DNA from: Acidimicrobiaceae bacterium
GTDB taxonomy: Bacteria; Actinomycetota; Acidimicrobiia; Acidimicrobiales; RAAP-2
Reading direction: 5' to 3'
Assembly: GCA_003152015.1 (NCBI GenBank)
Contig: PLZF01000029.1
Span: 1-52,575 of the forward strand
Length of the DNA: 52,575 nucleotides
Position numbers and translations under genes: made by a program. Below the pieces are notes generated by a model. It saw only the letters and a program-made list of their open reading frames with translations, was not told the origin of the DNA and did no database searches. This document shows positions 41,827 through 50,896 of the stretch, in pieces. Positions within the stretch are counted from its first letter, which is position 1; the number at the start of each line of letters is the position of its first letter.

Positions 41827-43146
41827 ATGGGACACGGGAACGACGGACTGTTCCTCGACCTTGCGGGGCTGGGGGAGGACGAACTGGTACTGCGAGACCA
41901 GGCCCACCGGATCGCCGTGGAGATACTCCGGCCGGCGGCGTGGGCCCTCGACCGGATGACCCCGACGGAGCGCATCGCTCCCGGGTCCCCCTTCTTCACG
42001 ACGATGGCGACATTGAAGTCCCTCGGTTATCACCGATTGTTCCTGCCCGCGGAGGCGGGCGGCCCGGAGGAACCGCTCTCTCCGCTCGCCCAGTCCGTGG
42101 TCCTCGAGGAGCTGGGCTGGGGAAGCCTCGGGCTGGCGACTGCCTTCTTGGTCGACATGCTCCCGGTGATCACCATGTCCCGGTTCGGGAGCCCGGAGCT
42201 GCAGGCCGAGCTCATGGTGCCGTGGGTCGAGGACGAGACGGGTGCCTTCCACGGGTGCTGGGCCATCACCGAGCCGGATCACGGGAGCGACTTCATCGGG
42301 CAGCGCGACGGGGACGCTCGGACCTACGGCCGGGGCCAGCTGGTGGCCGAGCCGGGCGACGGCGGCTGGGTGCTGCGGGGCCAGAAGTCGGCGTGGGTGA
42401 GCTCGGGTCCGATTGCCACCCATGCGGCCGTCCACGCCCAGGCCGGCCGCGACGGCGACCTGTTCCACAGCCTGTTCGCCGTCGTCCCCCTCGACCATCC
42501 CGGGGTGCGGCGAGGCGCTCCCGCCGACATGCTCGGCGTGCGGGACGATCCCCAGGGTGAGCTGTTCTTCGACGAGGTCTTCGTGCCGGAACGCAATGTG
42601 CTCGTCCCGCCTGGGCCCTTCTACCCGGTCTTCGGGGACCAGCTGCTGTGCCTGACGAGCTCGGTCATCTCCAACGTCGCCGCCGGCGTGGCCCGTGCCG
42701 CCTTTGAGGAGGCGCTCCACCATGCCCGCCAGCGCATCCAGGGCGGTGTCCCCATCGCTCGCCACAAGAACATCCAGCTCACCCTGTACGCGATGTTCGA
42801 GCGCGTGGAGACGGCACGCGCCTACTCCCGCGCTGCACTGGCCCACACGCAGGCGAACGTCCCCGGGTCGTCCCCTGGGGCCCTCGGGGCGTCGCCACGC
42901 CACACCCGCGCCGCGCAGGTGTACGCCAAGCGGGCGGCCTACGAGGTCGCCCATGATGCTTTGCAGGTATTCGGCGCCCAGGGGTTGAGCCGCGACTCGC
43001 TGATCGAGAAGCTCTTCCGCGACGCGCGGAGCCTGCTGATCGAGGACGGGACGCTCGAGGTGCTGGCCCTCGACGCCGCCCGCGACCTGGTCCAGAACTA
43101 CGAGCACGAGACCTACGACCTCGAGGAGATGATGGCGACATGGTGA
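41827..43146 (+). CDS. Acyl-CoA dehydrogenase
   Basis: 439 residues with the three-domain layout. The helical N-terminus includes HRLFLPAEAGGPEE. The FAD/substrate segment CWAITEPDHGSDF is followed by the beta domain LRGQKSAWVSSGPIATH. The C-terminal helices include HDALQVFGAQGLSRDSLIEK and ARSLLIEDGTLEVLAL. The last segment has Glu in the EGTxE-like position (EDGTLEV). It should oxidise an acyl-CoA with FAD and pass electrons to ETF. The next gene overlaps its last 7 bases. With that gene it forms a compact pair between the two copies of a 25-bp repeat. Confidence 0.9.
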   Translation: MGHGNDGLFLDLAGLGEDELVLRDQAHRIAVEILRPAAWALDRMTPTERIAPGSPFFTTMATLKSLGYHRLFLPAEAGGPEEPLSPLAQSVVLEELGWGSLGLATAFLVDMLPVITMSRFGSPELQAELMVPWVEDETGAFHGCWAITEPDHGSDFIGQRDGDARTYGRGQLVAEPGDGGWVLRGQKSAWVSSGPIATHAAVHAQAGRDGDLFHSLFAVVPLDHPGVRRGAPADMLGVRDDPQGELFFDEVFVPERNVLVPPGPFYPVFGDQLLCLTSSVISNVAAGVARAAFEEALHHARQRIQGGVPIARHKNIQLTLYAMFERVETARAYSRAALAHTQANVPGSSPGALGASPRHTRAAQVYAKRAAYEVAHDALQVFGAQGLSRDSLIEKLFRDARSLLIEDGTLEVLALDAARDLVQNYEHETYDLEEMMATW

Positions 43147-43940
43147 CCATGAAGAGCACACCGCTGGACGCACCCCTGTTCCAGATGGACCCGGAGCGCG
43201 GGGTCGAGTACTGGGGCTGCCGGGCCGTCATGGCCGGCTTCACCGTGGCCGGCGACGTGGCCGACCTCGTCCCGCGCGGCCTCCACCTCGACTCCCCGGC
43301 GCTCGGTGCTGTCCTCGTTGCCGACTACGGCGCCAGCACGCTCGGCCCCTACCGCGAGTTCGTCTCCCTCTTGCGGGTGGTGGACGACGACGGCGTCGAC
43401 GGCCTCTACGTCCCCTACATCTACGTGACCAATGACGCGGCGATGGCGGCCGGCCGCGAGGTGCTGGGCGCTCCGAAGAAGTTGGCGGCCATCGACGTGC
43501 AGGTCCGCCCGGAAGAGGTGGTCGGCACGCTCGCGCGCCCGTCCGACTGCACGCTGGCCAGCGTCATCGTCTCGCCGGCCGAGCGGCTGCCCGCCGAGAT
43601 CCTCGATGCCTTCCTGCCTTCGGGCACCCCGTTCTACTCGCTGCGCCACCTTCCGGGGCCGCCAGGGGCGACACAGGTCCACGAGCTCATCCAGTGGAAC
43701 TGCGACCTTGCTACTCGCAAGGACGCCTTCGGAGACGACCTGCGGTTCACCGGTCCCGGTTCGGTCACCTACCCGGCCCGCTCCGCGGTGGACCCCGTCC
43801 ATCGGCTGGAGGTGGACACGTTCGTGGCCGCCGCCTACCTCGAGTTCGACATGCGCCTCACCGCGGGCAAGTGCGTCTGGTCCGAGACGGTGGCGGCCGC
43901 GACGGCGCAGGAGGCCGAACCGGCAGGCGCCCCTGCGTAG
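43140..43940 (+). CDS. Acetoacetate decarboxylase-family protein
   Basis: 266 residues. The signature GREVLGAPKKLAAIDVQ (about 100-116) carries the paired lysines of acetoacetate decarboxylase, one of which forms the Schiff base. FVSLLRVVDDDGVDGLYVPY and ECxxWxE-like KCVWSETVAAAT fit the fold. Members decarboxylate beta-keto acids or act as aldolase/dehydratase-like enzymes. Overlap with the acyl-CoA dehydrogenase gene (ATGGTGA) suggests the two act on the same substrate, possibly a branched or beta-keto acyl compound. Confidence 0.88.
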   Translation: MVTMKSTPLDAPLFQMDPERGVEYWGCRAVMAGFTVAGDVADLVPRGLHLDSPALGAVLVADYGASTLGPYREFVSLLRVVDDDGVDGLYVPYIYVTNDAAMAAGREVLGAPKKLAAIDVQVRPEEVVGTLARPSDCTLASVIVSPAERLPAEILDAFLPSGTPFYSLRHLPGPPGATQVHELIQWNCDLATRKDAFGDDLRFTGPGSVTYPARSAVDPVHRLEVDTFVAAAYLEFDMRLTAGKCVWSETVAAATAQEAEPAGAPA

Positions 43941-44204
43941 GCGGGACTACCCGGTCGCTGCCGCGCCGTGCCGTCTCCGAGGCAGGCGTGCCGGGCGGCA
44001 TCGGAACCCATCTCTTCCGGCGCTGTTTCGCACTCGTAATGCGTCGGCATGGAGCCATGGGTTTATTGAAAAGGGCTATCCATCGAACTCAGGTTCGCTT
44101 TGGACCCTCGCTGCCGGCTATGGGCCTTCTCTCGTGCACGACCCGATGGACAACGGCGTTAGGTCCGAAAACCCACTGGTACGTGTGACCGGGAACTTTT
44201 CACC
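43941..44204. other. Intergenic region between converging genes
   Basis: No gene is recognised here. The stretch has lower G+C patches than its surroundings, which suits junk or recombined sequence ahead of the right copy of the 25-bp repeat. Confidence 0.3.
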
Positions 44205-46001
44205 TCAGGTCTCCCTGAATCTCACCGCAGGTAGGAATGACTGATTTCCTCTCCGTCCGGTCGCACGGTTGGTGGGATGTGGACGGCAATCCAAAGTGCG
44301 GTCGACTTGTTTATCCTGGCCAGGATAGGAATCGAGTTTCCGGACACTACGGGCTCGCTCACGCTTCGTCGTACCCGGAGATGGCCGAGGCCGGTCGGCG
44401 GTGTCCGTCGTGTCGTGCGGCGTGCCCCGGTTGGGCAGGACAGCCAGCACCACGAAGCTGGCGACGCCCACGACCACGGCGGCTACGGTGAGAGCCTGAT
44501 CCATTCCGCTCACAAACGAAGCGCGGGCCGCCGAGGACAGGGCCTGGCCGGTGGGCCCGGGCACGTGTTGCGCCACCGCCTGGGCGCCGCCCAGCGACCC
44601 GAGGACCAGGTGTCGGATGTCCTCGGGTATCCGAAATCCGGCCAAGAGGGAGCTCATCTGGGAGCGGTAGTGCGCGTTGAGCACTGTCCCGAGCACGCCG
44701 ACTCCGAGCGCACCGCCGATCTGCAACGCGGTGTCGTTAGTGGCCGAGCCGACCCCGGCCTCTGCGGTCGGGATCGAGCCCATGACCGACTCGGTGGACG
44801 GTGCCATGGCGAGGCCGACACCGATACCGATGAGGACGAAGGCGGGCACCAGGTCGGCGTAGGTGCTGTGCATGCTGGTGTGCGACAACAGGCCGAGGCC
44901 GACGGCGATGAGCAGCATGCCGGTGACGACGACCGGCTTGGTGCCCAGCCAGCGGGAGCGGGCCAGCAGCACCGAGAGGGGCGCGGCCACCAGGAGCACC
45001 AGGGCGATGGGGGCGATCCGCAGGCCGGTCTGCAGGGGGCTGAAGCCCAGCGAGAACTGGAGGTACTGGGTCATCAGGAAGAACATGCCCAGCAGGGCGA
45101 AGAGCACGAGGGCCAGCGAGGCGATGGCGGCGCTGAAGCGACGGTTGCGGAAGAACCGCAGTGGCAGCATGGGGTGCTCGCTGCGCCGCTCCCACAGCAC
45201 GAAGGCGACGATGGCGCCGGCGCCGCCGCCCAGCGCGCCGAGGGTCAGTGGCGACGTCCACGTTCGGTTGGGGGCCTCGATGATCGCCCACAGCAGCAGC
45301 CCCAGCCCGGCCATGGACAGCAGCGCGCCGAGCGGGTCGGCGCGTTTGGACAGCGGGCTACGGGAGTTGGGGACAAGCCAGAGGGTGGCGACGAGGCCGG
45401 CGATGGCGATGGGGACGTTGATCAGGAAGACCGATCCCCACCAGTAGTGGTCGAGTAGGAAGCCGCCGAGGACCGGCCCGACCGCCACCCCAAGCCCGGC
45501 CGTGCCCGACCAGATGCCGATGGCCCGGGCCCGGTCCCGGTCGGTGGTGAAGACGTTGGTCAGGATGGATAGGGTCGACGGCATGATCGCCGCAGCGCCG
45601 ACACCCATGCAAGCCCGGGCGATGATGAGGCGGTCCGGGGACCCGGACCAGGCGGAGAACGCAGAGCCGCCGGCGAACGCGGCCAGGCCGGCCATGAACA
45701 CCCACTTCCGCCCGACCCGGTCGCCCAGTGCCCCGAGGGACAGCAGCAGGCCGGCAAAGACAACCGCGTAGGCGTCGACGATCCATTGCAGCTGGCTGGA
45801 GGTGGCATTGAGGCCTCGAACGATCGACGGGAGCGCCACGTTCAAGATGGAGTTGTCGACACTGATGAGCAACAAGGTGATGCACAGCACCGACAAGATG
45901 GCCCAGCGTCGTCCACGACCGCGGTACGAAGCGCCACCCGTCGGGCTTGACGTCCCGGCAGGCTCTACGGCGCGGTTAGGCGCTTTCCAGGTCCTGGCCA
46001 T
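44205..46001 (-). CDS. MFS drug-resistance transporter, DHA2 (14-helix) family
   Basis: 598 residues with 14 helices. LLISVDNSILNVALPSIVRG is the D-x-T/S-IVNVALP-type motif of helix 1, followed by LGDRVGRKWVF and motif C GVAVGPVLGGFLLDHYWWGS. It is a proton-driven exporter of drugs or dyes. I start at the ATG 46001, a usual distance before helix 1; an ATG at 46163 would add a hydrophobic stretch of uncertain meaning. The last 70 residues are polar and Arg-rich. Part of them is encoded by the right copy of the 25-bp repeat, so the original C-terminus was probably replaced. Confidence 0.88.
   Translation of the reverse strand: MARTWKAPNRAVEPAGTSSPTGGASYRGRGRRWAILSVLCITLLLISVDNSILNVALPSIVRGLNATSSQLQWIVDAYAVVFAGLLLSLGALGDRVGRKWVFMAGLAAFAGGSAFSAWSGSPDRLIIARACMGVGAAAIMPSTLSILTNVFTTDRDRARAIGIWSGTAGLGVAVGPVLGGFLLDHYWWGSVFLINVPIAIAGLVATLWLVPNSRSPLSKRADPLGALLSMAGLGLLLWAIIEAPNRTWTSPLTLGALGGGAGAIVAFVLWERRSEHPMLPLRFFRNRRFSAAIASLALVLFALLGMFFLMTQYLQFSLGFSPLQTGLRIAPIALVLLVAAPLSVLLARSRWLGTKPVVVTGMLLIAVGLGLLSHTSMHSTYADLVPAFVLIGIGVGLAMAPSTESVMGSIPTAEAGVGSATNDTALQIGGALGVGVLGTVLNAHYRSQMSSLLAGFRIPEDIRHLVLGSLGGAQAVAQHVPGPTGQALSSAARASFVSGMDQALTVAAVVVGVASFVVLAVLPNRGTPHDTTDTADRPRPSPGTTKRERARSVRKLDSYPGQDKQVDRTLDCRPHPTNRATGRRGNQSFLPAVRFRET
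44312..44327. repeat. 16-bp perfect palindrome next to the right direct repeat
   Basis: TATCCTGGCCAGGATA reads the same on both strands and ends 3 bases before the right copy of the 25-bp repeat. It lies within the replaced tail of the MFS gene. It could be a binding or recombination site; no second copy is seen in the window. Confidence 0.7.
44331..44355 (+). repeat. 25-bp direct repeat, right copy
   Basis: Begins ATCGAGTTTC and ends ACTACGGGCT, one mismatch (C for T at position 10) to 41594-41618. It sits inside the MFS transporter reading frame, near its 3' end. Confidence 0.9.
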
Positions 46002-46506
46002 CTGGCCTATGGTACCGACCGTGCCTGGCGCAGCCGCCAGCAAGCGGTTCGGTGCGATCGAGAGGTCGGCTGCAGCGAACAAGCCCGTCGCCAGGAACAG
46101 CCCGCTGCCTACCACAACAACCGCCGGCAGCTCCGCCCCGAAGCCGATGTATAGGGCCCACATCCGATGGGCTCTCAACCACGCGACAGGAATCGCGACA
46201 GGAATAATTTCTGGCGCGCCGGCGCTCACCGCACGTTTCGGGGCGGGACCACGACTAGTGCCGCGACCGGCAACGTTCACCCAGTTTCGGCCGCGTGATA
46301 CCGGGCGGTCGACGGCAAACCACTGCCAGTGACCGCCCGTACTGGATCTACACTTCCAGGATGGTTGGGGTGATCGTTGCCTGGCGGCCGGGATCACCGG
46401 TTCTCCGATATACCCAGGGTGGTTCAGTCCACTCCCACAATCGTTTGACGACGGCTCGACAACGGTGATAACAGGAGGAGGTCGGCTTCGTACCTCGGGA
46501 GGGTTT

Positions 46507-48963
46507 ATGCAAGTTCGTCGGTTCGTACGCAGACTGGCCGCAGGTCTATCGGTGACGCTGGTAGCCGGGCTGATGGTCGCATCCGCAGCACCCGCCGGGC
46601 ACGCGTCTGCCTCCACAGTGGCGCCTCGTGCCGCCGCCGCCACCAGCGGATACTGGATGGTCGGATCCGATGGCGGGATCTTCGCCTTCGGTGACTCGTC
46701 GTTCCACGGCTCCATGGGTGGTACCCCGCTCAACCGGCCCATCGTCGGCATGGCTGCCACCCCTGACGGCCAGGGCTACTGGATGGTCGCCTCCGACGGC
46801 GGCATCTTCGCCTTCGGTGATGCCACCTTCAACGGATCGATGGGAGGTCATCCGCTCAACCAGCCCATCGTCGGGATGGCTGCCACCCCTGACGGCCAGG
46901 GCTACTGGATGGTCGCCTCCGACGGCGGCATCTTCGCCTTCGGTGATGCCACCTTCAACGGATCGATGGGAGGTCATCCGCTCAACCAGCCGATCGTCGG
47001 GATGGCTGCAGCCGGTACCGGCAACGGCTGCGACGTGCTGCTCACCGCCCCGGTCGGACACCACTGCCTGTTGCCGTGGCCCAACGACGCCTTCACGGTC
47101 CCGTCAAACACCGCAACTGGACGCCGACTCAACATCTCGTCCGGGGTGGATCCGGCCAACGTCGCCGGTGTCCACGTGGGAACCACCTACCAGAACCAAG
47201 GCGGCGGGTTCTCACCGGGTTCGGTCATCATGACCTATGTGGCCAACCTCGATCTCACCCAGTCCGGGATCGCCACGTCCACCGACATCGGATTGTCGCT
47301 GGCCCCGAACGCCCCCATCGTCATCTTCGACACCGTGACCCACGCCCGGGTGCCGTACTTCGCCGAGCTCGATGCCCAGACCTCGAACACGGCCGAGCAG
47401 TTGCTGCTCATCCACCCGGCGGTGGCGCTCACCGAAGGACATCGCTACGCCGTGGCGTTGCTCAACCTGGTCGACACGTCGGGGCAGCCCATCCCGCCGC
47501 TCGCCTCGACCATGGCCGCCCTGTCCGGAACGCTGGCCCCCTTTACCCGGGGCGCCCACATCAAGTCCGTCATCCGGGACGACCTGGCCTCGGTGCTGGG
47601 TTCGACGGTGCCCTTCATGGCCTGGGACTTCACCGTGGCCAGTGCCCACAGCCTGGCCGGACCGGCGCTCACCATGCACGATCTGGCCTACCAGTGGCTC
47701 GGCACCCACCACCTGCCCATTTCGGGTACGCCGACGGTACCGGTAGCCGACTACGCACCGAGCTACGCCGTCACCTCGGTGACCACCACGGCCGGCGTAC
47801 GGGACGTGCACGGGACATTTCAGGTGCCGCTGTTCCTGCAGGACACGTCGCCATACTCGTCCATGGTCACCGATGCCTCCGGGGCTCCGGCCATCAACGG
47901 CGATCTCACCTGGACGGCCAACTTCATCTGCGTGATGCCGTCCACCATGCAACCGGCCGGACCGGCCCTCCCGACCGTCTATGGCCACGGACTCCTGGGT
48001 AGCGCCAGCGAGGTCGAGGGTAGTTCGTTCTCCGGCGGGGTCAGTCGCAACATGATGGGATGCGCCACCGACTGGGTCGGGATGTCCTCGAACGACCTCC
48101 CGAACGTGGCCCGCAATCTGAACGACATGTCGACCTTTTACACCCAGGTCGACCACATGCTCCAGGGTTTCGTGAACTTCCAGTTCCTGGGCCGACTGAT
48201 CAACTCGCCGGCCGGCTTCGCCACGAGCACCGCCTTCCAGGACGGCAGCCAAAACGCGCTCTTCCAGGTGGGCCAGTGCAACTTCATGGGGTACAGCCAA
48301 GGCGGCATCATGGGTGGCGCGGTCTCGGCAGTCTCGACGGAGTGGACCCACGTCATCCTCGGCGTGCCCGGGATGGACTACGGGGGACTCTTGCTCAACC
48401 GCTCGACCGACTGGAACAGCTTCGCCTCGATCTTCGACAAGGCCTACACCGACCCAGTGGACGAGCAGGTGGTGCTGCAGCTCGCCCAGCTCCTGTGGGA
48501 CCAAGGGGAGAACGAGGGCTACGCCGAGCACCTGACCTCCGATCCCTACCCGGGCATCCCGGCCAAACAGGTGTTCATCATCGAGAACTACGGTGACCAC
48601 CAGGTGGGCAATGCCTCCGCCGAGATGCTGGCCCGGACGATCGGGGCCCAGAACCACCAACCCGCCTTCGATCCGTCGTTCTTCGGCGCCGCGCCGAGGC
48701 TGGACGTCCCGGTCACTCCCCAGTGGGGGCTGACCGCCCTGGACCAGTCCAAGCCGGCCCCAGCCGGTCTGGTGCTCTGGGACTACGGGACGCCGACCCC
48801 ACCCACCACCAACCTGGCGCCGAATGGGCCGGCCTACGGCGCCGATCCCCACGGGTTCGGCCGTGGCAATTCGTTGCTCCTGGACCAGATCACCACGTTT
48901 GTCTCCAGCGGGGTGATCCCGAACGAGTGCGGTCCCTCCGCCTGCCAGAGCTCATCGCCCTGA
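46507..48963 (+). CDS. Secreted protein: FGDA-type repeats fused to a lipase-like hydrolase
   Basis: 818 residues. A signal peptide ([20 protein letters not shown] to about AGHASA) is followed by three 42-residue repeats ([19 protein letters not shown]), a beta-propeller-like unit common in Acidimicrobiia surface proteins. From about residue 175 a second domain resembles bacterial lipase N-terminal/alpha-beta hydrolase proteins: [32 protein letters not shown] and [15 protein letters not shown], where G-Y-S-Q-G is the nucleophile elbow. It should be an exported esterase/lipase, perhaps held at the surface by the repeats. The ATG at 46507 has a GGGAGGG ribosome site; the frame opens 14 codons earlier. 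The reaction is inferred. Confidence 0.75.
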   Translation: MQVRRFVRRLAAGLSVTLVAGLMVASAAPAGHASASTVAPRAAAATSGYWMVGSDGGIFAFGDSSFHGSMGGTPLNRPIVGMAATPDGQGYWMVASDGGIFAFGDATFNGSMGGHPLNQPIVGMAATPDGQGYWMVASDGGIFAFGDATFNGSMGGHPLNQPIVGMAAAGTGNGCDVLLTAPVGHHCLLPWPNDAFTVPSNTATGRRLNISSGVDPANVAGVHVGTTYQNQGGGFSPGSVIMTYVANLDLTQSGIATSTDIGLSLAPNAPIVIFDTVTHARVPYFAELDAQTSNTAEQLLLIHPAVALTEGHRYAVALLNLVDTSGQPIPPLASTMAALSGTLAPFTRGAHIKSVIRDDLASVLGSTVPFMAWDFTVASAHSLAGPALTMHDLAYQWLGTHHLPISGTPTVPVADYAPSYAVTSVTTTAGVRDVHGTFQVPLFLQDTSPYSSMVTDASGAPAINGDLTWTANFICVMPSTMQPAGPALPTVYGHGLLGSASEVEGSSFSGGVSRNMMGCATDWVGMSSNDLPNVARNLNDMSTFYTQVDHMLQGFVNFQFLGRLINSPAGFATSTAFQDGSQNALFQVGQCNFMGYSQGGIMGGAVSAVSTEWTHVILGVPGMDYGGLLLNRSTDWNSFASIFDKAYTDPVDEQVVLQLAQLLWDQGENEGYAEHLTSDPYPGIPAKQVFIIENYGDHQVGNASAEMLARTIGAQNHQPAFDPSFFGAAPRLDVPVTPQWGLTALDQSKPAPAGLVLWDYGTPTPPTTNLAPNGPAYGADPHGFGRGNSLLLDQITTFVSSGVIPNECGPSACQSSSP
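46750..47001 (+). repeat. 126-bp in-frame tandem duplication
   Basis: Positions 46750-46875 and 46876-47001 are nearly identical 126-bp units, differing at very few bases, and encode 42-residue FGDA repeats. A third, more diverged unit lies just before (from about 46650). The near identity points to recent duplication. Confidence 0.85.
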
Positions 48964-48994
48964 GGTCTCGAACCCGTCGACCGCGGCTCTCCGG

Positions 48995-49067
48995 TGGTCG
49001 GTACCGGCGTCGATCCGGTGACCTCGCGCTTTTCAGGCGCGCACTCTACCAACTGAGCTACCCAACC
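48995..49067 (-). tRNA. tRNA-Phe (anticodon GAA), slightly atypical
   Basis: Cloverleaf: acceptor GGTTGGG against ACCGACC (one G-A mismatch at 7:66), D-stem GCTC/GAGT, anticodon stem CGCGC/GCGCG with loop CTGAAAA (GAA at 34-36), T-stem ACCGG/CCGGT. The T-loop is ATCGACG, with A replacing the nearly universal T54. It is recognisable as tRNA-Phe, but these two deviations make a divergent or second copy possible. CCA is not encoded. Confidence 0.8.
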
Positions 49068-49089
49068 TCGCCTGGGCGAACCGAGATGG

Positions 49090-49164
49090 CGGACCTGACG
49101 GAATTTGAACCCGCGACCTCCGGCTTGGCAGGCCAGCGTGCCCTCCAAACTGCACCGCAGGTCA
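49090..49164 (-). tRNA. tRNA-Gly-like sequence (anticodon GCC), atypical
   Basis: A cloverleaf can be drawn. The acceptor TGACCTG pairs with CAGGTCC except at 1:72; D-stem GTGC/GCAC; anticodon stem CTGGC/GCCGG with loop CTGCCAA (GCC); T-stem GCGGG/TCCGT with two wobble-type pairs and loop TTCAAAT. Position 8 is C and not T, and the discriminator is G where bacterial tRNA-Gly usually has T. It is either a highly divergent tRNA or a tRNA pseudogene. It lies 22 bases from the tRNA-Phe. Confidence 0.55.
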
Positions 49165-49742
49165 CCGACAAAACTCGTTGACCCGGTTCTTTTGGGTTCC
49201 GGCCTGGCGCCACTTCACCATTCGCAGCGGGCGGCGCGACCATTCAAGGTCTTTACGCGACCGGATTCATCTCAGCCAGCCGGGCAACGTCGGGCTCGAG
49301 AAGGGACTCGTCGTCGCGACTCACGGCCGTTCCGGTCTTACCTGATCCGTCACTGCCGATGAGGGCAGCCTTCGGAGCCACCCGTTGCCGGGTGGCGGTG
49401 CCGGTATCACCTGATCAATCGGGGTTGGGGTTCCGTAAGCAGCCGACAGTCGCCCGCCACGCTCGATGACCTGACCGAAGTCCCATTCCCCACCACCACT
49501 CTCTGTGGTGCTACAACGATGGGGAGCCAACACAACATGTCCCGGGGTAGAGCCTGTTCACTCCATCGTTCCCGCTCCCGCCAGTACCGATCCGGCGGTC
49601 GCCGCCAGCCTGGATCGCGACGTGAGCGCCTCCGGCTATTCGCTCCTTGAGCTTCGAGACGACCTCGCCCGGTGGGCGGGGCTGCTGATGGGCCGGAGTC
49701 CCAAGCCTTGATGCCACTCAACCTGTCGCAGTGACGAGTATG
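49165..49742. other. Decayed accessory region without a clear gene
   Basis: No convincing intact gene. The plus frame 49505-49711 ends with DPAVAASLDRDVSASGYSLL and ELRDDLARWAGLLMGR. This reads like the tail of a real protein but has no ribosome site and no recognised family, so it is probably a remnant. The left copy of a 64-bp repeat begins immediately after this stretch. Confidence 0.4.
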
Positions 49743-49806
49743 TCTGGCTCCCAGGGGAACTGGACTACGGAACACCGACTACTCGATCAACGGGCCATGC
49801 CAGTAC
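49743..49806 (+). repeat. 64-bp direct repeat, left copy
   Basis: Begins TCTGGCTCCCAG and ends GGGCCATGCCAGTAC. It matches 50407-50470 in the same orientation with 3 mismatches in 64. The copies bracket the Hsp20 gene, 664 bases apart. Confidence 0.9.
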
Positions 49807-49922
49807 CACGGGCCGCCATCGTGGCCCCTGTGGGATGCGACCAACGGGGCTGCCTCGGCGGGCTGCGAGGGAGGTACGGCCGGGCAAACGCGCAAGCGTC
49901 GCGCACAGACGTAGGGTTGGTC

Positions 49923-50309
49923 ATGGACAAATCGCAGCCGACACATGAGCAGGTGGCGGCGGCGACCGCCCGTACCGCCGCAACGATGCGCGTGCAAGCG
50001 GTCCCCGTGAACGTCTACGAGACGACGGCTGCTTTGGTGATCGTTGCCCCGCTGCCAGCAGTCACCGTTGACGATGTGACTGTTGCATTGCGGCCCGGCA
50101 AACTGCATTTCCAAGCTTTACTTCGTAGCGCGGGTCCGCGGACATATTTGCTTCACGAGTGGGAGTACGGCGGCTACGAGCGGGAAATCGAGCTTCCTGA
50201 CGGATTCGGCAGCAGCGTCGAGGCGAGCCTCGCCAATGGCCAATTGGTCGTCCGGGTGCTGCGAGGTGAGTTCACCGAATCGATTGCCATCCATCCGACT
50301 GCGCCGTAG
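49923..50309 (+). CDS. Small heat-shock protein, Hsp20/alpha-crystallin family
   Basis: 128 residues. The alpha-crystallin domain spans about 35-120: VPVNVYETTAALVIVAPLPA, DDVTVALRPGKLHFQALL, the EWEYGGYEREIELPDGF segment and VEASLANGQLVVRVLRGE. The terminal ALANGxLxVxVPK-like motif ends in VLRG, not VPK. It should be an ATP-independent chaperone holding unfolding proteins. The ATG at 49923 is used. It stands alone between the two 64-bp repeats, so it may be a mobile or duplicated gene. Confidence 0.85.
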   Translation: MDKSQPTHEQVAAATARTAATMRVQAVPVNVYETTAALVIVAPLPAVTVDDVTVALRPGKLHFQALLRSAGPRTYLLHEWEYGGYEREIELPDGFGSSVEASLANGQLVVRVLRGEFTESIAIHPTAP

Positions 50310-50406
50310 CAGATTCGGATTCAGCAGGCTCCGACTCGCAATAGTCAGCCTGGGCGGAATCTGCGACTGTCGCGATGCACACGTTGAGGGTCAACGTCAT
50401 CCGAAC

Positions 50407-50470
50407 TCTGGCTCCCAGTGAAACTGGACTACGGAATACCGACTACTCGATCAACGGGCCATGCCAGTAC
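50407..50470 (+). repeat. 64-bp direct repeat, right copy
   Basis: Copy of 49743-49806 with 61 of 64 positions identical. It overlaps the end of a small minus-strand frame (50451-50609) that looks truncated by it. Confidence 0.9.
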
Positions 50471-50609
50471 GTGGGCCGAGGGGCCCGGCGAACAGCCGAG
50501 GATCGCTCTCGGTGGCTGGCTGAGCTAGGACCTGTGTTGGCAGCGCCGCGGCGAGGGTGCCAGCCACTCCGGCGGACGCGACTGCAATCTCTACCGTCGA
50601 GTCATCCAT
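50451..50609 (-). pseudogene. Possible truncated small membrane protein
   Basis: A minus-strand frame from an ATG at 50609 reads MDDSTVEIAVASAGVAGTLA, then AALPTQVLAQ. This resembles the N-terminal membrane anchor of many small actinobacterial proteins (AVAxxGAxGTLxGAxLTQ). It runs into the 64-bp repeat and stops at 50451 after a non-hydrophobic tail. There is no strong ribosome site. I take it as a 5' gene stub cut by the repeat, with low certainty. Confidence 0.25.
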
Positions 50610-50896
50610 GAGCCGATCCCCCAAGTCGCCGACGATAGTGCGCAGCACTCAACACAGGCGTCAGGAGCCAGCATTGGCAGGCAGACTCGACTGTCCGATA
50701 GAGGAACCCCCTGCGCGACTGGGCGACCGATCAGCCCCACCCGAGCTGAACTGGAGCGGCGGAGTCCCGTAAGACCCGCTATGCCGACGTCGGCATAGGA
50801 CCCGTCCGGTGAACCGTCCGCCGTGCGGGGGGAATGTCAAACCGCCGGTTCCGAGCGTGGCTCTAGCATGTACATGAAGCGCGATAGGAGGCACCA
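50610..50896. other. Intergenic region, nothing recognised
   Basis: No gene is seen. The stretch presumably includes the promoter for the small membrane protein at 50897, but no clear -35/-10 pair is visible. Confidence 0.3.

Noticed and set aside
46650-47001. Repeat units at 46.6-47.0 kb considered as a CRISPR or non-coding array
   Set aside because: The repeats are contiguous, 126 bp long, in frame and encode a known protein repeat; there are no spacers.
47212-48852. 546-codon minus-strand frame inside the secreted hydrolase gene
   Set aside because: It is a His/Gly/Arg-rich shadow of a gene with a signal peptide, repeats and a hydrolase motif.
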